Below are positions 22,105-34,412 of a DNA stretch of 64,000 bases, piece after piece. A program made the position numbers and the translations under genes. The notes beneath the pieces were generated by a model. It was given only the letters and a program-made list of their open reading frames with translations. It had not been told where the DNA came from and ran no database searches. The stretch is from NCBI RefSeq assembly GCF_030445035.2, contig NC_080699.1:8370001-8434000 (forward strand), given 5' to 3'. Source of the DNA: Dasypus novemcinctus. Lineage: Eukaryota > Chordata > Mammalia > Cingulata > Dasypodidae. The stretch's first letter is position 1. Each line of letters begins with the position of its first letter.

Positions 22105-22134
22105 AGGAAGTGCTGTGTGCTTATTTGCAGGAAG
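22105..22134 (+). promoter_or_regulatory. MMP7: Two ETS/PEA3 sites of the MMP7 promoter
   Basis: AGGAAG occurs at 22105-22110 and again at 22129-22134, 24 bases apart and about 135 and 160 bases upstream of the predicted cap site. Human MMP7 has PEA3 sites near -144 and -168, also 24 apart. The pair with AP-1 suggests conserved ETS/AP-1 control. Confidence 0.7.
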
Positions 22135-22139
22135 CACAC

Positions 22140-25100
22140 AAGGTATTTGTCTTTCAAACGACTTTTCTTTTTTTCTTCTTGTCTGCTGTATACATTGACT
22201 CAGTGAGAAAACCCATTTTATTTGCCAGAATCTAATTGCTCTGCAGCAATTTGATTCTGTTAAATTCTCTGGAGCATGATGCAAAACGTTATGACACCCT
22301 GTATCTTAACTTTTGAAAAAAGTTTTTGACATGTATAGAAAAGTGCATACAACATACAAATAACCACACAATCTTAAAGCCCTGTGACGGCCACCCCGGT
22401 CAAGAGAGAGAAATGGCCAACATCTGCGGTCCTTTATAGAGGGCACAGGTGGCAGGTGGGAGATGGGAGGGCTGTGCCAGACTGGGCCGGTGGCCACCCA
22501 GAGCCTGGCTGCGTCTCCTCGTCTTCCCGTTACTGTAGAGGAAGCAGTAAGAATTCCCTTCTCCGAGCCTTCCACAGCCAGGTTACTCCTCTTCTCGGTG
22601 GTCAACACTGCTCCTGGTTCCTCTTGACTGGGGGAGGGGGGATGCCAAACACTTACACATGGACTTGACTGTTCACCTGTCTCATCTGTCAGCCTTCACC
22701 TTCTGTGGTAATTGGTTTCCCCAAAGCTGGACCTTCGATTTGGAAATCACTTCATATAATCCTTTCCTTCCAGTCACTCTGACTCCAGCTGCTACCAAGC
22801 CCAGGGTACAGGATCACAGGAGGAGCTCTATACACATAAGGGTTATTTTAGGGATAGCAGTTAAGGGCCCTTGATCTAGGGGTTCTAGTCCAACAACTTC
22901 ATTTATCAAAGATGAAATTGAGGTCAAGATAGATTAATCAGGGCCACTGCCAGTCCAGGGATCTTTCTAGCACACCACACCGCTTCTTTAGTCTGTATCA
23001 GGTTTGTCTCCATCATGTTATATATTTCTTGAGGGAGCACCATGACTTTTGGCTATAATATACCATGAGTTATACTGTAAATAATCTAGAACTAGAATAT
23101 TTAATTATTCAGATATTTCTTTAAGAATCTAGAGATTTCACACAGTGTGTCAGCAAAGGTAACATTTCCAGATAATTTAATTAAATTTTCTCTCTCTAAA
23201 GACATGTTTTGGCTCTGTGTAGTTAGAGTGGTAAAGGAGTTCAACTCTACTGAGGACTTGGTACGCGAGTCAGCACCTGGCATGTAACAGGTACCTAATA
23301 CATGTTTGTAGAATAAGAAGGATATTTATGGAATTTCCCTGGATCAGCCAACAATGAGTTGTATGAGGTGATTCAGTGACCTTAGCATTGAATTAAAATC
23401 ACAAGTCCTTCATTCCCTAGATTTTATTTTTTTTATATTTCTGTTTATTTTTAGTAATTCAAAGAGCATTACAAATTGCAACCACTTTAATAGATTTTAG
23501 TAACTCCCTTGAGTATTCATGTTAGGATAAGGAGAAAGTCTCCTCTCACTTATCTAACTTGCAATTAGTGAAACAATGATCCAGTGGGATCACGTGTCCG
23601 CCCCTGCCTTGGGCAGCCGTGTGCTCCTGAGTAGAGGGAGGTAAACCATCACAGAATTATATGACAAATGCTTAGGATCCACCACGGTACCAAAGTACGG
23701 AGAAAGGAGCAGCTAGTCCTTCCCATGGGAACTGGGGAAAGAACCAGAATTTTAGCTGGAGTTTTGAGGCTAACTGGGATTTATCTTGGGAAAGAGGAGA
23801 TGGGAAGGAGAAGAACATGAAGAGTGAGTCACAACGTGCAGCTGGAAAAGCGGGCTGTGGCCAAGTTGTGAAGGGTCAGCCTTGCATGCCAGGGGTTGGG
23901 GCTTTATCCTAAACCACCTCAGTGGATGCTCGGAAGGAAGAAAGTAGCACGATCAGATTCATACCACTGTGAGAAAATGTTGCCAGTTGCTCTGGAGATG
24001 GACTGTGCAAGGGGACCTGGCTCCCTGCAGAGAGCTTTGGAGAGGCAGACTGACCAAGTAAAAGGTATTGTATCAACCAGGTGGGAAGTGGAGGACGAGG
24101 CTCTTCAAAAGACTGAGACTGTAGTGATGGAAAAGAGGAAGGGAATTCAGGACAAAGCTACAAGGTAGGACTGATTTAAAAAAACAGAACCAACGACTTC
24201 AGGACGATCAACTGGAGGCGTGAGGAGGAGATAAGCAGGGGAGTGACTTGGTGCACGTGGTGCATGGTAGTGACACGTTCCTGAGTCAAGGCTGACCAGA
24301 GACCGAAGAAGGAGTTGATTTTCCAAAGGGAACATGGACCTGGCTGTGATTAAACAATGACATCAATTTGGAACATAGTGAATTTACGGTTTCAGCTGGA
24401 GATTCAGTTCTAGAGCTCACGAGCGGGATCTGGACTTTAGATACAGGTTTGTGAGAGATGTCTAAAGGAGGAAAACCATGCCTTGTCTTTGACAGTTTTT
24501 CCCTTTTTGTTTCTTTTTTTGTCCCCTGTGTCAGTGTGATTGCTTTGGTATTCTTACAAGACTGCCTTAACTGTTACCAGTTAAAGAGGGGTCGTTCACC
24601 CTGGCCAGGTTCCTTCTGTTCCTTCTGTGCCGTGTTGGCAAAGTGCTGAGCTTCTCAGGGCCTTGGTTCTTTATCTGCAGGATGAGGATATCACCTTGCT
24701 GCTTAGCTGGGGTGAGGATTAAACCAGCCAAAGGCTTAGGTTGCTTTTGGAACCCAGTAAAGTGCTAGCTAGTATGGTGGTTGTCATTATTACGCTAGGA
24801 ATCTCTATGTGTTGTCATGTCTTTTTCTTTCACAGGAACCCAGCCTAATGAGTGGACGATTACGCCTAAGAGAAAAATAGAAGGTTTAAATGATTTTGTC
24901 CCAGACCTTTTAATTGGTAACACCAGTGTTTTCTGAGACAAGACGAAGTGACAAGTATTACAATGTGATGCTCTGTGATAACCACTCAAAGAAGTCTCCT
25001 CCTCATAGCATTTATTGACTCTTTACACAAAGAAAGCATTTGTTGCCTTTATCAATAAAACCTTTGGGTGTTCAGTATGGGCAGCAGAATACATCCACAG

Positions 25101-25200
25101 AAGGAGGAGTCACAAAGATTGAAAGGGGGTAAATCAGGCCTTAGGGCCAGTGACACAGCTTTCATTTTAAACGCATGCAAACTTCTCGCATTCGGGGGAT
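22140..25200. other. Intergenic region upstream of MMP7
   Basis: No exon of another gene was recognised. The tract 23780-24170 ('ggggctttatcctaaacc', 'gcacgatcagattc') resembles an old mammalian interspersed repeat I cannot name. A MIR lies at 24650-24795 ('ctttatctgcaggatgagg', 'gggtgaggattaaa'). Confidence 0.4.
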
Positions 25201-25570
25201 GATGGGTTTATGAAGAGGAGAGGACGGCAGTGGCCAGCCTTGGCAGATGCCGCTGACGCTGTGAGTGGCCTCTCGCTGCCTCTCGCTGGGTCAGGGTGAG
25301 GCTGGACATGGCGCCAATGAGCCTGTCCCAAGGGGAGCGTGAGCTGCTGCAACGACCTGGCCTTGCAGGGCCCTCGCCCTGTCCTGAGGTCCAGGCACCA
25401 GCTGCAGGAAAGCCCCAGACATGGGAACTGCGCGAGGCGGTGCATGCAGAGGGGAGGAGGCGCGGAGGACACAGCCTCAGCTCAGTGTCCCCGCCGGATG
25501 TCCTCCTCTCCCCACCACCCAAAGCAGACTGCAGAATCAGAACCCGGCTCTTCCGTTTCTCTCCAGCCCT
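25200..25570. other. GC-rich tract with overlapping non-homologous frames
   Basis: Frames of 95-175 codons exist on both strands because the tract is GC-rich and poor in stop codons. None shows a domain or splice-bounded exon structure. The longest plus-strand frame runs on into a SINE, which argues against a gene. Confidence 0.4.
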
Positions 25571-25651
25571 TCCCTTCCCCTAAACACAGCTTGGACAGAA
25601 TCTGGACGCTGCTTAGTCAAGCTCACCTCCCCTGCTTGCAAGAGGAGAAGC

Positions 25652-25753
25652 TTTCTTTTTCTCTCTTTTCTTTTAAGGAGGTACCCGGGATTGAACCCAG
25701 GACCTTGTGCATGGGAAGCAGGCGCTCAACTACTGAGCAATACCGTCCCAGTG
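25652..25753 (-). mobile_element. Short tRNA-Ala-like SINE (DAS-I type)
   Basis: The reverse complement of 'gggattgaacccaggacctt' and 'aagcaggcgctcaac' gives B-box and A-box parts of a tRNA-Ala-like head, with an A-rich tail. Flanks 'gagaagctt' and 'gggaagctt' suggest a short imperfect duplication. Confidence 0.8.
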
Positions 25754-25829
25754 GGGAAGCTTAGACATTTTTTTTTTCATCAGGGGCAATTTTTAGAAAT
25801 TACACCACAGAAAGTAGAAATGATCATCT

Positions 25830-25950
25830 TTTTTTTTTCTTTATTAGAGAAATTGTGGGTTTACAGACAATCATATTTAAAATACAGGATTCCTGCATAC
25901 CGCCCTATTATTATACCTTGCATTGGTGTGGAACGTTTGTACAATTGAAG
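25830..25950 (-). mobile_element. L1 3'-UTR-type fragment
   Basis: 'ttattagagaaattgtgggt', 'aaaatacaggattcctgc' and 'ccttgcattggtgtggaac' match the family at 15255, 15905 and 44439. Confidence 0.6.
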
Positions 25951-26628
25951 TGATTGTCTTTGCCCCAACCCAAAACCCAAAGAGGGACGTGCCTCTTTAT
26001 GCTTGACCTCCTCCACGGGCTTCTCAGCAGCTCGGTGGAATAGATTTTACTGGAAAGCAGAGGGTAATGGGAAGAGGGATACATTCCAGCACCGTGCTCT
26101 AAATAACTTAAAATTTAATATTAAGCTTCACTGTTCCTAAAAAATATCTCTCACCAGCTAATCCTCTGCATTTTCCCCTGCAGTGGGACTTTTCCTATTT
26201 CTGCTTGTCCCTAAACTCTCACTCATTTTAAAAAAATGAGTAATAATCTCCAGGCTGTCTCTTTCAAATCCAAGCTCTCAGGGCTCTTTCCAGAGCCAAG
26301 CAGCTTATCAAGGTATTTTTCTAAACAAAGAGAGTTATTTCTCTGGAGGACTCTGTGCCTACTGGCAAAACAAGATCTTAGCTCCTCAGTTTCATCAGAT
26401 AGCATGAACCCCAGCTAGAGTCTGTGTAGCGTTCATTTATACTTATGACTAGCTTGCCTTTTTTTTGTGATTGAAAAAAATACGGAGGAGCAAATAATAT
26501 ACTTCAGATTGTATCCAAAACTGTTGGCAACAATTATTGTGAGTGTACTTTTGATGGGAATATTCTTGTCTCTCAATCAATTACTCTGGGAATGTTGCTT
26601 GCTCTGTTTAGATTGACCTTGAAAACGT

Positions 26629-27040
26629 GGGAAGCAGTTGTGGCTCAACTGATAGAGCACCTGCCTACCATATGGAGGGTCCAGGGTTCAATACCCAGGG
26701 CCTCCTGACCCGTGTGGTGAGCTGGCCCACGTGCAGTGCTGATGCCTGCAAGGAGTGCTGTGCCACGCAGGGCTGTGTCCCGCATCGGGATGCCCCATGC
26801 GCAAGGAATGTGCCCTGCAAGGAGAGCCGCCCCATGTGACAAAAGCGCAGCCCGCCCAGGAGGGGCACCACACACATGGGGAGGTGACGTAGCAGCGTGA
26901 CACAACAACAAAAAAAGCAACACAGTTTACCGGTGCTGCATGACAAGAATGCAAGTGGACACCGAAGAACACAGTGATGGACACAGAGAGCAGACAATGG
27001 GGGGAGGGAAGGGGAGAGAAATAAATAAATTAAAAAAAGA
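26629..27040 (+). mobile_element. DAS-type SINE
   Basis: Head 'gggaagcagttgtggctcaa' with B-box-like 'gggttcaatacc', body with 'gcagacaatggggggagg', then 'gagaaataaataaattaaaa'. Target duplications are not obvious, so the ends are approximate. The three ~100-codon frames on its minus strand are typical by-products of this SINE and recur in every copy. Confidence 0.85.
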
Positions 27041-27834
27041 AAGTGAATTAGAATGATGCTTCAAGCCAGAATGGCTCTTGGGATTTTCTTTGTTCCTACC
27101 CACAACTTCAAGCAGTTTGCAAAGTCAAAACCACAATAATTATTGCAGAAAGCCTCGTAGAGTAGGTCTTGGGGTTACCCCAGGAAGGGGAGGGATGGGG
27201 ACACCTGCCTCTGAATCAGCTGGCTCTGGCTGCTGTCCCCTGGCTGGATGCCCTGTGATTCTCACGAGGCCACAGCTGCGGCTCACAGGAGGCAGCTTCT
27301 TCAGGCCATTTTCTCTTGTGGTCATGGCCTTGGTGTGTTCTTGAGCCTCTGCTAACATTCCCAAGGGACCTCGTCTTTAATTCTGTGTCTATCATGGAGG
27401 ACAGTCACCTGCTTGTCCAGAAACTTCGGGCATCAGTGAAGAAGTCCTTTGGAGGGGCTGCTCCTATCCGCCCCCATCTCCATTCGCACACGCCCTGCGT
27501 CGTCATGCCAAGGGATCATATTAGTCTGGATCTTTGTCACTTGTAAACGGTCTTGCCACTAGTTCCTTAATTTCCTGTAATTGTGCTTTTCAAACTTTTC
27601 TACTCAGGCACCTTTGAGAGGTTCTGGGAATATGGTCTAACGTAGTTCACCACAGCAGGGAAATTTGTTTGATATCTTACATTTCATTTGGAATGATTCC
27701 TGCAAAATTTGCATTTAATCAATAATTTATCTTTGTTTAATAAAAAATACTTCCTCATTAAATTATTAGGCCAAAAGATAATAAAAGGATTAACTGACAT
27801 GTCAGGACTAACGATAACTTTTTTTTTGAGATAC

Positions 27835-28030
27835 TTTTCTAATGCTTTCTGTGTCTTTAATCTTCCAAATCCTATGAGGTAGGAATTGTTGTTTAATCCT
27901 ATTTTACAGATGAAGAAACAGGCAGAGAAGGTGAGTACCTTGCCCAGGATCTCACCGGTTCCTGGGTGTTGGAGCCAGGATTTAAACCTGACCATGTGGC
28001 TCCTCAGGCTAGCGTCTTAACCACTTCACT
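27835..28030. mobile_element. MIR element
   Basis: 'attttacagatgaagaaaca', 'accttgcccaggatctcac' and 'agccaggatttaaacctgac' in order make a well-preserved MIR. Confidence 0.8.
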
Positions 28031-28089
28031 CTGCTGCTACGTATCTATCCCACGTCCCTCCTCCTACCCCCGCTCACCCGTGAGGGTAC

Positions 28090-28460
28090 AAGTGTTAAGA
28101 TTTATTTTAAGGAATCAGCTCACAGGATTGTTGGGGCTGGCAAGTCCACCCACAGGTCATGCCAGAGGTTGGAAATCCTGGGAAGAGTGATGTAGAAGTC
28201 TTGAATCCGAAATCCATAGGGAAGGCTACCAGGCTGGAATCACAGGGAAGAGAAGAGGGTGCAGTCTTGAGGCCAAATTCCTTCTCTCTGGGACTCTCAG
28301 TTTCAACTGGTTGGATGAGGGTTATCTCCTGGACTTAAGGTCAACTGACTGCAGATGCTCATGCCACCTACAAAATCCCTCCCCAGCAGCATCTCGGCCA
28401 GTGTTGGACCAAACCACTGGCCACCAGCACCTGGCCAAGCTGGCCACAAATTAACCACAC
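28090..28460 (-). mobile_element. LTR-type repeat, antisense
   Basis: 'aaggaatcagctcacaggat' and 'ggggctggcaagtcc' near 28110-28150 and 'tcaactggttggatgaggg' near 28300 follow the order of a mammal-wide LTR repeat read in reverse. The family is not resolved. Confidence 0.5.
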
Positions 28461-28989
28461 GCTTGGTCAGCAGGTCTCCTTCACTTTTTGTTTTCTTCTT
28501 GCCATCTGAACCCATCAAATCTTCCCTCCAATGTCCTTAGTGTTTTGTCATTTTTGCTTCCTCATTTTGGGTGGCAATTTTGGTGGAACTATTGTTTGGC
28601 TGACCCACCCACCACCACTGTGATGGGTTTGTGAGGGGATGGTAGTCACATCTAGAATTACAACACAGTCCAGGACTATAAGTTCCTGGGTCATTTGACA
28701 AAGAGTTCAGGCCACTTGCCTAATAGCTATTATGTGGCAGATATAGGCAATACGTGCTCTTAAGCGCTGCAGGGCACTGACTCTGTCATGGCATGAAATA
28801 TTGCTTTGCAAGATATTTCAGGGTTATTTTCTGCCTCAGTAGGAGTATAAGCTCTGTAAGAGCTGGGACTTGTTTTTTTTCTGTATCCTCTACTTTGCAG
28901 CTCCTCTCACAAGATTTCTGTGCTCTGACACCAGATGGCCTTAGAAAGCTTTGTTAACATGGTAAATAATCCTTTGATATTTGTTCATT

Positions 28990-29300
28990 TTGTTAAAAAA
29001 AACCTTTTTATTTTGAAATAATGTTAGATTTGAAGAAGAGTTCCGAAGATAGAGCAGAAAGTTCTCAAGTACCCTTCACCCTTCTTCCTTTACTGCTACC
29101 ATCTTAGATAACCCTGATATATTTATCAACATGAAGAAGTCAATAAGGATTAGCATCCTAATTATTAATAGATAAAAATAAACCAATTATTACTAAATTA
29201 ACATGAATAATAGTACCTAAGTATTCACTTAACTACTGTCTTTATTCGGATTCCACCAGTTTTTGCACTAATGTCCTTTTTCTGTGCTGGGATCCAGTCC
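28990..29300 (-). mobile_element. Old L1 3'-end fragment
   Basis: 'ctttttattttgaaataatg', 'gtacccttcacccttcttcc' and 'ttcggattccaccagttttt' match the antisense 3' region of old mammalian L1 elements. Confidence 0.6.
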
Positions 29301-29639
29301 AGGGCAGCACACTGTGTTTAGTGTTCTTGTTTTTAATCAGCAAGCAATTAAGAGAGCAAAACTAACTTTAAGAGCCAGTTTTATTATATCAGGTTTCTCA
29401 GAAACTATTTTCATAAGTCATAATCATGGCCTATTTCTAAATATTGCAACTGCCAAGTCTGCTCCTTAGTTTTCAGTTATACTAGCGTAATTTCTTGTGT
29501 TCTTTAAATTGGTACAGTGTGACACACAAGTCCAACATTCGAAAAGTAGTGATGGTGTCCTTTGGCATTTGAAAAGGACACAGTTAGACTTGGATGTGTA
29601 ATGGTTGTAATTACGTTGAACTCTATTCCTCTTAAAAGC

Positions 29640-29745
29640 TTTGTTATTAATAATAGCTACTATTCGTTGAGTGCCTATTACTGTTTAGTAAGTGCTTGAC
29701 ATGCGATTTTTCATTTAATTCTCACATCAACCCTGAAAGTTAAAA
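29640..29745. mobile_element. MIR fragment
   Basis: 'cgttgagtgcctattactg' followed by 'tttaattctcacatcaaccc' is a MIR 5' half. Confidence 0.65.
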
Positions 29746-30450
29746 TTGTGCACATGTTACTCCTTTGTCTGCCTGGTAATTTTTCCTTTTGTGAATTGGC
29801 ACTCCCTGAACTGAATAACTCTTCACACACTCTTGCTGCAGGTGCCACTAGAAGACCAACAAGAGGGCTTTTCGGGGGCTGACGTAGACAGTGGCTGAAA
29901 GAGGATCTTGTCCTCCTTTCTGGAACACGAGTTACAAGGACCATGCGATCTTGGAGGTCTGGGAGCCGTCTTGTTCCATCCTGGAGAATGTCTGTCTGAG
30001 AATAAAGACAAGCAGAGGTCTTCAGATTTCCAATCATATCATTTGAACCCCTGGACTCAGCCAGACCTGAAGGCAGTTACACTACTTGGATTTCCCAATT
30101 ATGCAAGCTGATACGATTTCTCCACATTTCTCTTTATTTGTTTTTGATTGCACTAGTTTGGATTGGTTTTCTGACACTTTCAATCAAACGAGTCCTGTGT
30201 AATACAGGTAGGTATTATCTATTTTATACCCAAAGTTATGGAGCTAATAATTAGGATTTGAATCCAAGCCTTCCTCTCTGATAAGCATGTATTCCTTTCA
30301 GTATTCCAGGCTCCATCTCTTTCCTTAACTCATCCATTCTGCGAACATGTATTGTGTGTTTGTCTTGCTCGGCTCTGCCCAGGTTGCTAGGGCTATGGAG
30401 ACGCAGGGCAGATTTCTAACTGGGATATCATGGTTATTGATAATAAAGAG

Positions 30451-30838
30451 GGAAGTGGACGTGGCTCAACTGGCAGAGTGTCTGCCTACCATATAGGAGG
30501 TCCAGGGGTCGATTCTCAGGGCCTCCTGACCCATGTGGCAAGCTGGCCCATGTGCAGTGCTGCTGCATGCAAAGAGTGCTGTGCCATGCAGGGGGGCCCC
30601 CATGTAAGGGTGCCCCACGCACAAGGAGTGCACCCTGCAAGGAGAGCCACCCTATGAGAAAAAAAAGGCAGCCTGCCCAGGAGTGGCGCCGCACACACGG
30701 AGAGCTGATGCGTCAAGATGATGCAACAAAAAAGAGCATAGTTTCCCAGTGCAAGAGGACGCAGAAGAACACACAGCGAGTGGACAGAGAGCAGACAACA
30801 GGGGTGTGGGAAATACATAAATTAAATCTTTAAAAAAT
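30451..30838 (+). mobile_element. DAS-type SINE
   Basis: Head 'ggaagtggacgtggctcaac', B-box-like 'gggtcgattctc', tail 'aaatacataaattaaatctt'. Flanked by the perfect duplication taataaagag (30441-30450 and 30841-30850). Confidence 0.9.
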
Positions 30839-30919
30839 AATAATAAAGAGATGATAAAACACTGTCCTGTCTGCGTCTCTGTCCCTGAGCCCAAGGTGCT
30901 TAGAAAGTCACCCTAGTCT

Positions 30920-31500
30920 GTTGTGGTGCCTGCAGCAGGGGCTGCACCTGGAGACTGGGGTCCCAGGGCTCTCCAGAGCCCCTGCCTCTGCCCTCGTCTG
31001 GCTTAGCTTTTCGTCGCACACTCTCGTGCGGTCTGTTCATTCACTTACTCACCAATGCTTATCCAGTAAGTGCCCTGGAGCAGGGCCGAGGAACTCGGGA
31101 GGAACAGGACGGACAATCTACGGTCGGGAGGCTGGCAAGGTGACGGGAAGGTCGTCACAGCACAGGGGGGCCCAGGAGTGGTGAGGACACTGGCCCAGGG
31201 ACCGAGAACTGCGGAGCAGGACACCCCTGGCACCGCCTGGCCACGCGGGCACCTGCGCGGAGGGCAGTGGGGGCAGACCCGGGCCTGCAACGGGCGAGCC
31301 CGGATGGCAGGAACTGCTGCCCCTTGGGGTGGAAGGGGCACGAGTCCATCATCCGCTGGCCGCCGGGTGGGTCTCGTTGAGAAAGGGCCATAGCCAGGGC
31401 TCGGTGGCCGGCTCCACGCTGACCTGCGGCCGCAGCAGCTGGTTCGGCCCTGCTGGGGCTCGCGGGCCTCCACGCCTGTTACCGGGGACATGAGCAGAGG
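30920..31500. other. GC-rich tract, no gene recognised
   Basis: CpG-bearing, GC-rich sequence with frames of 74-148 codons on both strands. 'cattcacttactcaccaatg' at its start resembles the beginning of an old interspersed repeat. No exon, domain or promoter signature is visible, so I leave it as non-coding. Confidence 0.4.
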
Positions 31501-31814
31501 CTGCCTGGCCCCCCTGGCTGGATCACCCCATCCATCCGTACGCAGTGCGAGCCTCAGTAGCTACGCTGCCTGGGCACTGAGATGCAAAGACCCGGGCGTT
31601 TTGTGTTTTCTTCCATCAGTTCATTCAGCTGCTACTTCCCAGCCCTCTTGTCTCTGATCTTCTCATCTTGCTCCTTCCAGACCCTCATCACCTAGTCGAG
31701 CCGTTCACGATCACCCAGAAATTTATCCTTGCCTAAGATATAAGCTTCTCCCTCTGGACCAAATGGGTTTCTGCCCATCACCACCAAATGTATTCCTCAG
31801 CACTCAGCCTGCTG

Positions 31815-32232
31815 GAAGCATCACGCCTTGGACTATACAATTCAGTGGTATTAATTATGAATACATACCCGAGGTTGTGCTTCTGTCCCCATCATTCGTT
31901 GCCAAAACTTTTCCATCACCCCAAATAGAAACTCCACATCAATTAAATATGAATTTACCATTCCACTCCCCATTTGGCCCTTGGTAACCTGTATTCTAGT
32001 TTCTGATTTCATGAATATGTTTATTCTGTCTATTTCATATAAAAGGGGATCATACATTATTTGTTGGACTTATTTCACTCAGCGTAATGTCTTCAAAGTC
32101 CATCCATTTCGTAGCATGCATCAGAACTTCATTCCTTTTTCATGGCTGAATAATATTCCATTATATGTATATACCACATTGTGTTTATTCATTCATTGGT
32201 CGATGGACACTGAGAGGATATTTCATATGACC
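31815..32232 (-). mobile_element. L1 3'-end fragment, antisense
   Basis: Carries the usual antisense L1 3' blocks: 'aataatattccattatatg' with 'tatataccacattg', preceded by 'ttatttcactcagcgtaatg'. It abuts the ERVL remnant at 32233, so one may have inserted into the other. Confidence 0.8.
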
Positions 32233-33060
32233 ACGGGACCCTAAAAACTTCACCAAGGTGGCAGGTTCCTGAATATTTGTAGGGTTACTCTCTACATGTC
32301 TTACTGGAGGCACCTGAAATACTTGCCACTTCCTACTTCCCAAGTCCAGTTAACGTGACATCGATGACATCCATATAATAGGACAAGGCGCTATTTTGAC
32401 GACTGCCAATCTGATAAAGGTCCATTCAGAATGTATTGTGACTCTTGAACAGGAGCATGGACATAACCCCGGGGAAGTTGGTGGATAAGTATGGCTGATT
32501 TCTTTGGGTGACTGCTAATTGCTCCTGATTCTCTTCCCTAATGAGTGTTAATAGCAACACACCAAGTGCCAGATGCTGTCTCAATCTGTGTTAGCAAAAC
32601 AAACAAACCAACAACCTGCAAAAAGACATCTGGCAATAGCCAGGGTTGGGGTTTAAACTTAGATAATTTTATGAGAGTCTACCATCATCCACAATGACCC
32701 ATCCAGTTTTTGTAGGGTTCAGATTTTTGAATCAAAACAGGCAGATGATGGGAACACCGGCCCTGCACAACTTAAGTCTTTAAATGCAGCACCAATTTCT
32801 CCCCTTCCAGCTTGGTCATCAGGTCGCTTCTACTTTCTATCTTGCCTGAATAGCTGGGGAAGTTTTGGACTTGCACTTGGCCTTTTCTACCGTTATGGCT
32901 CTTGATCTATAATATGAGGGTTCTGCCAGATGTTAAGAATGTCCACCTTGAGGATTCAGCTGGGGGTGAGGCAAATACCACAGGTCTGTCCATGTACCCA
33001 TTGATCCCATCGTGTGGTGGACCTGGGCCAGGACTTGATTTATCAAGAAGCTTCTGTACT
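32233..33060 (-). pseudogene. Decayed ERVL pol (reverse transcriptase region)
   Basis: Read on the minus strand in shifting frames, the part at 32235-32700 follows the ERVL reverse-transcriptase order: a TWYAV-like block, an LPQGYVNSP-like block, a degenerate active-site region, then an NPTKIQGP-like block near 32250. Stop codons and frameshifts break it throughout, so it is a dead fragment. The segment above 32700 is probably internal ERVL as well, but I cannot place it. No gag, env or intact integrase was seen. Confidence 0.7.
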
Positions 33061-33430
33061 TCCTTATTCTAATGGGGGAGGGCAAGATGCCATTTAGTGT
33101 CTCCAGGCTATCAGCATCTGTTCAGATTCTTTATCTAATAGCTTTTGAAATATCTGGGTATTCTCCTTCTCTGCAAAGTTCCCAAGTCTATAGCATCCAG
33201 GTAAATGACCTTCTGGGAAAGGATTAGGAGAATTGCTATATTCTTCCTCAAAGGGGATCCGGTCTTCCTTTCAGTTGATGGACTCTGAGTCTGAGAAGTG
33301 GTTCGGTCTGGAAACTGGGTGAGAGACCATGAGTTCTCATTTTTGCAGCTGATGTCAGCCTTCTGCTCACCTGCTCTTGAAATGTTTGTTGTCCCTTGGG
33401 ACACCAAGGTCTGCTGCCAGCACCACAGAT
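33061..33430. other. Possible continuation of the ERVL interior
   Basis: Antisense frames exist (for example 33135-33407) but show no recognisable retroviral motif. Position next to the pol remnant is the only reason to link them. Confidence 0.3.
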
Positions 33431-33433
33431 CCC

Positions 33434-33675
33434 TGTGAGGTAGAGACCCCGGGGTGTGAGTTAGAAACCTGGGCTGTGGGTTAGAACCTCAGGGTGTGAG
33501 TTAGAGATCCAGACTGTGAGTTAGAGATGCAGGTTCTGAGCTAGAGACCCCAGGCTGTGTATTAGAACCCCAGGCTGTAAGTTAGGTACTGGGCTATGAG
33601 TTAAAGATGGAATCTATGGATTAGAGACCTCATGCTGTGAGTTAGAGACCGTGGCTGTGAGTTAGAGACTCCGGC
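33434..33675 (+). repeat. Minisatellite, about 12 copies of a ~20-bp unit
   Basis: Units of 19-21 bp follow the pattern gtgagttagagaccccaggc with scattered substitutions, for example at 33498, 33518, 33639 and 33658. Copies diverge from each other, so the array is not freshly expanded. No spacer-repeat alternation is present. Confidence 0.9.
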
Positions 33676-34412
33676 CATCTCTCTTGGCTGGTGCAGCAGT
33701 TATGTCCAGTCTGCCTCCAACCTGGTGGGGTATAGTTTCAGAACAGCCTTCCTTACTATAAAACTCAGTCTACAAAGGAGAGCCTGGAATAAGATTCTTA
33801 ACATGCTGCAGTCACTGACCTAGTCCTTAATTCCTTACTCTTTTAGCAAAGAAGTTATCCTCTTGGCCCTCTGAGGCGATATGGCCACTTGGTAGAGTCT
33901 CTAGTTCTACATAATCATCGACTCCAGTCTCCCTACCTCTCGGCCTTTTCATGCCTTCCTCCAAGGTAGTTCCAGCATCTTTACCAAATTTGCTACAGGC
34001 CATCGTTTTCCCCAAGCTTAAAGGAGCCATCCGCGTATCAGTCACAGTGTCTGACAAGCCTGGGTTTCCTACCCGTGCGCACGGTAGAGGAACACGGGGC
34101 CACATGCTTTATAGAACAGGTGCACTCTTCAGAATAGAAGATCCTGGGGTAATGCTCAAAGTTAAATGTCTACCAGGAATCCTATGTGGTAGATAAAGAT
34201 AATGAATTTAATTTTTTTCTCAAGTTTTCCCAGTACAATTTGTTGCAATGACTATTATTTACCCATGAGATGGACTTTGCATTCTTGTTGAAAATAATTT
34301 GTCCATACGTATGTGGATTTTTAAAAAAATTAATTTTATTCCATTGTTCTATATGCCTACACTTATGATAGTAGTGCCTTATTTTGAGTAATGTAGCTTT
34401 GTAGTGGGTTTT
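33676..34412. other. Intergenic, no gene recognised
   Basis: Frames near 33827-34196 on both strands have no family resemblance. This may be more old retroviral interior, which I cannot confirm. The last part, from 34200, is L1-like AT-rich sequence. Confidence 0.35.

Noticed and set aside
25339-25948. 141- and 175-codon plus-strand frames
   Set aside because: They run from a GC-rich patch through a short SINE and into an L1 fragment, so they cross repeat borders and are chance frames.
31045-31491. 148-codon minus-strand frame in GC-rich DNA
   Set aside because: Equally long frames exist on the other strand; no domain, start context or exon structure is visible.
33434-33675. CRISPR-like array
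   Set aside because: Units are contiguous with no spacers, diverged, and in a mammalian genome. It is a minisatellite.
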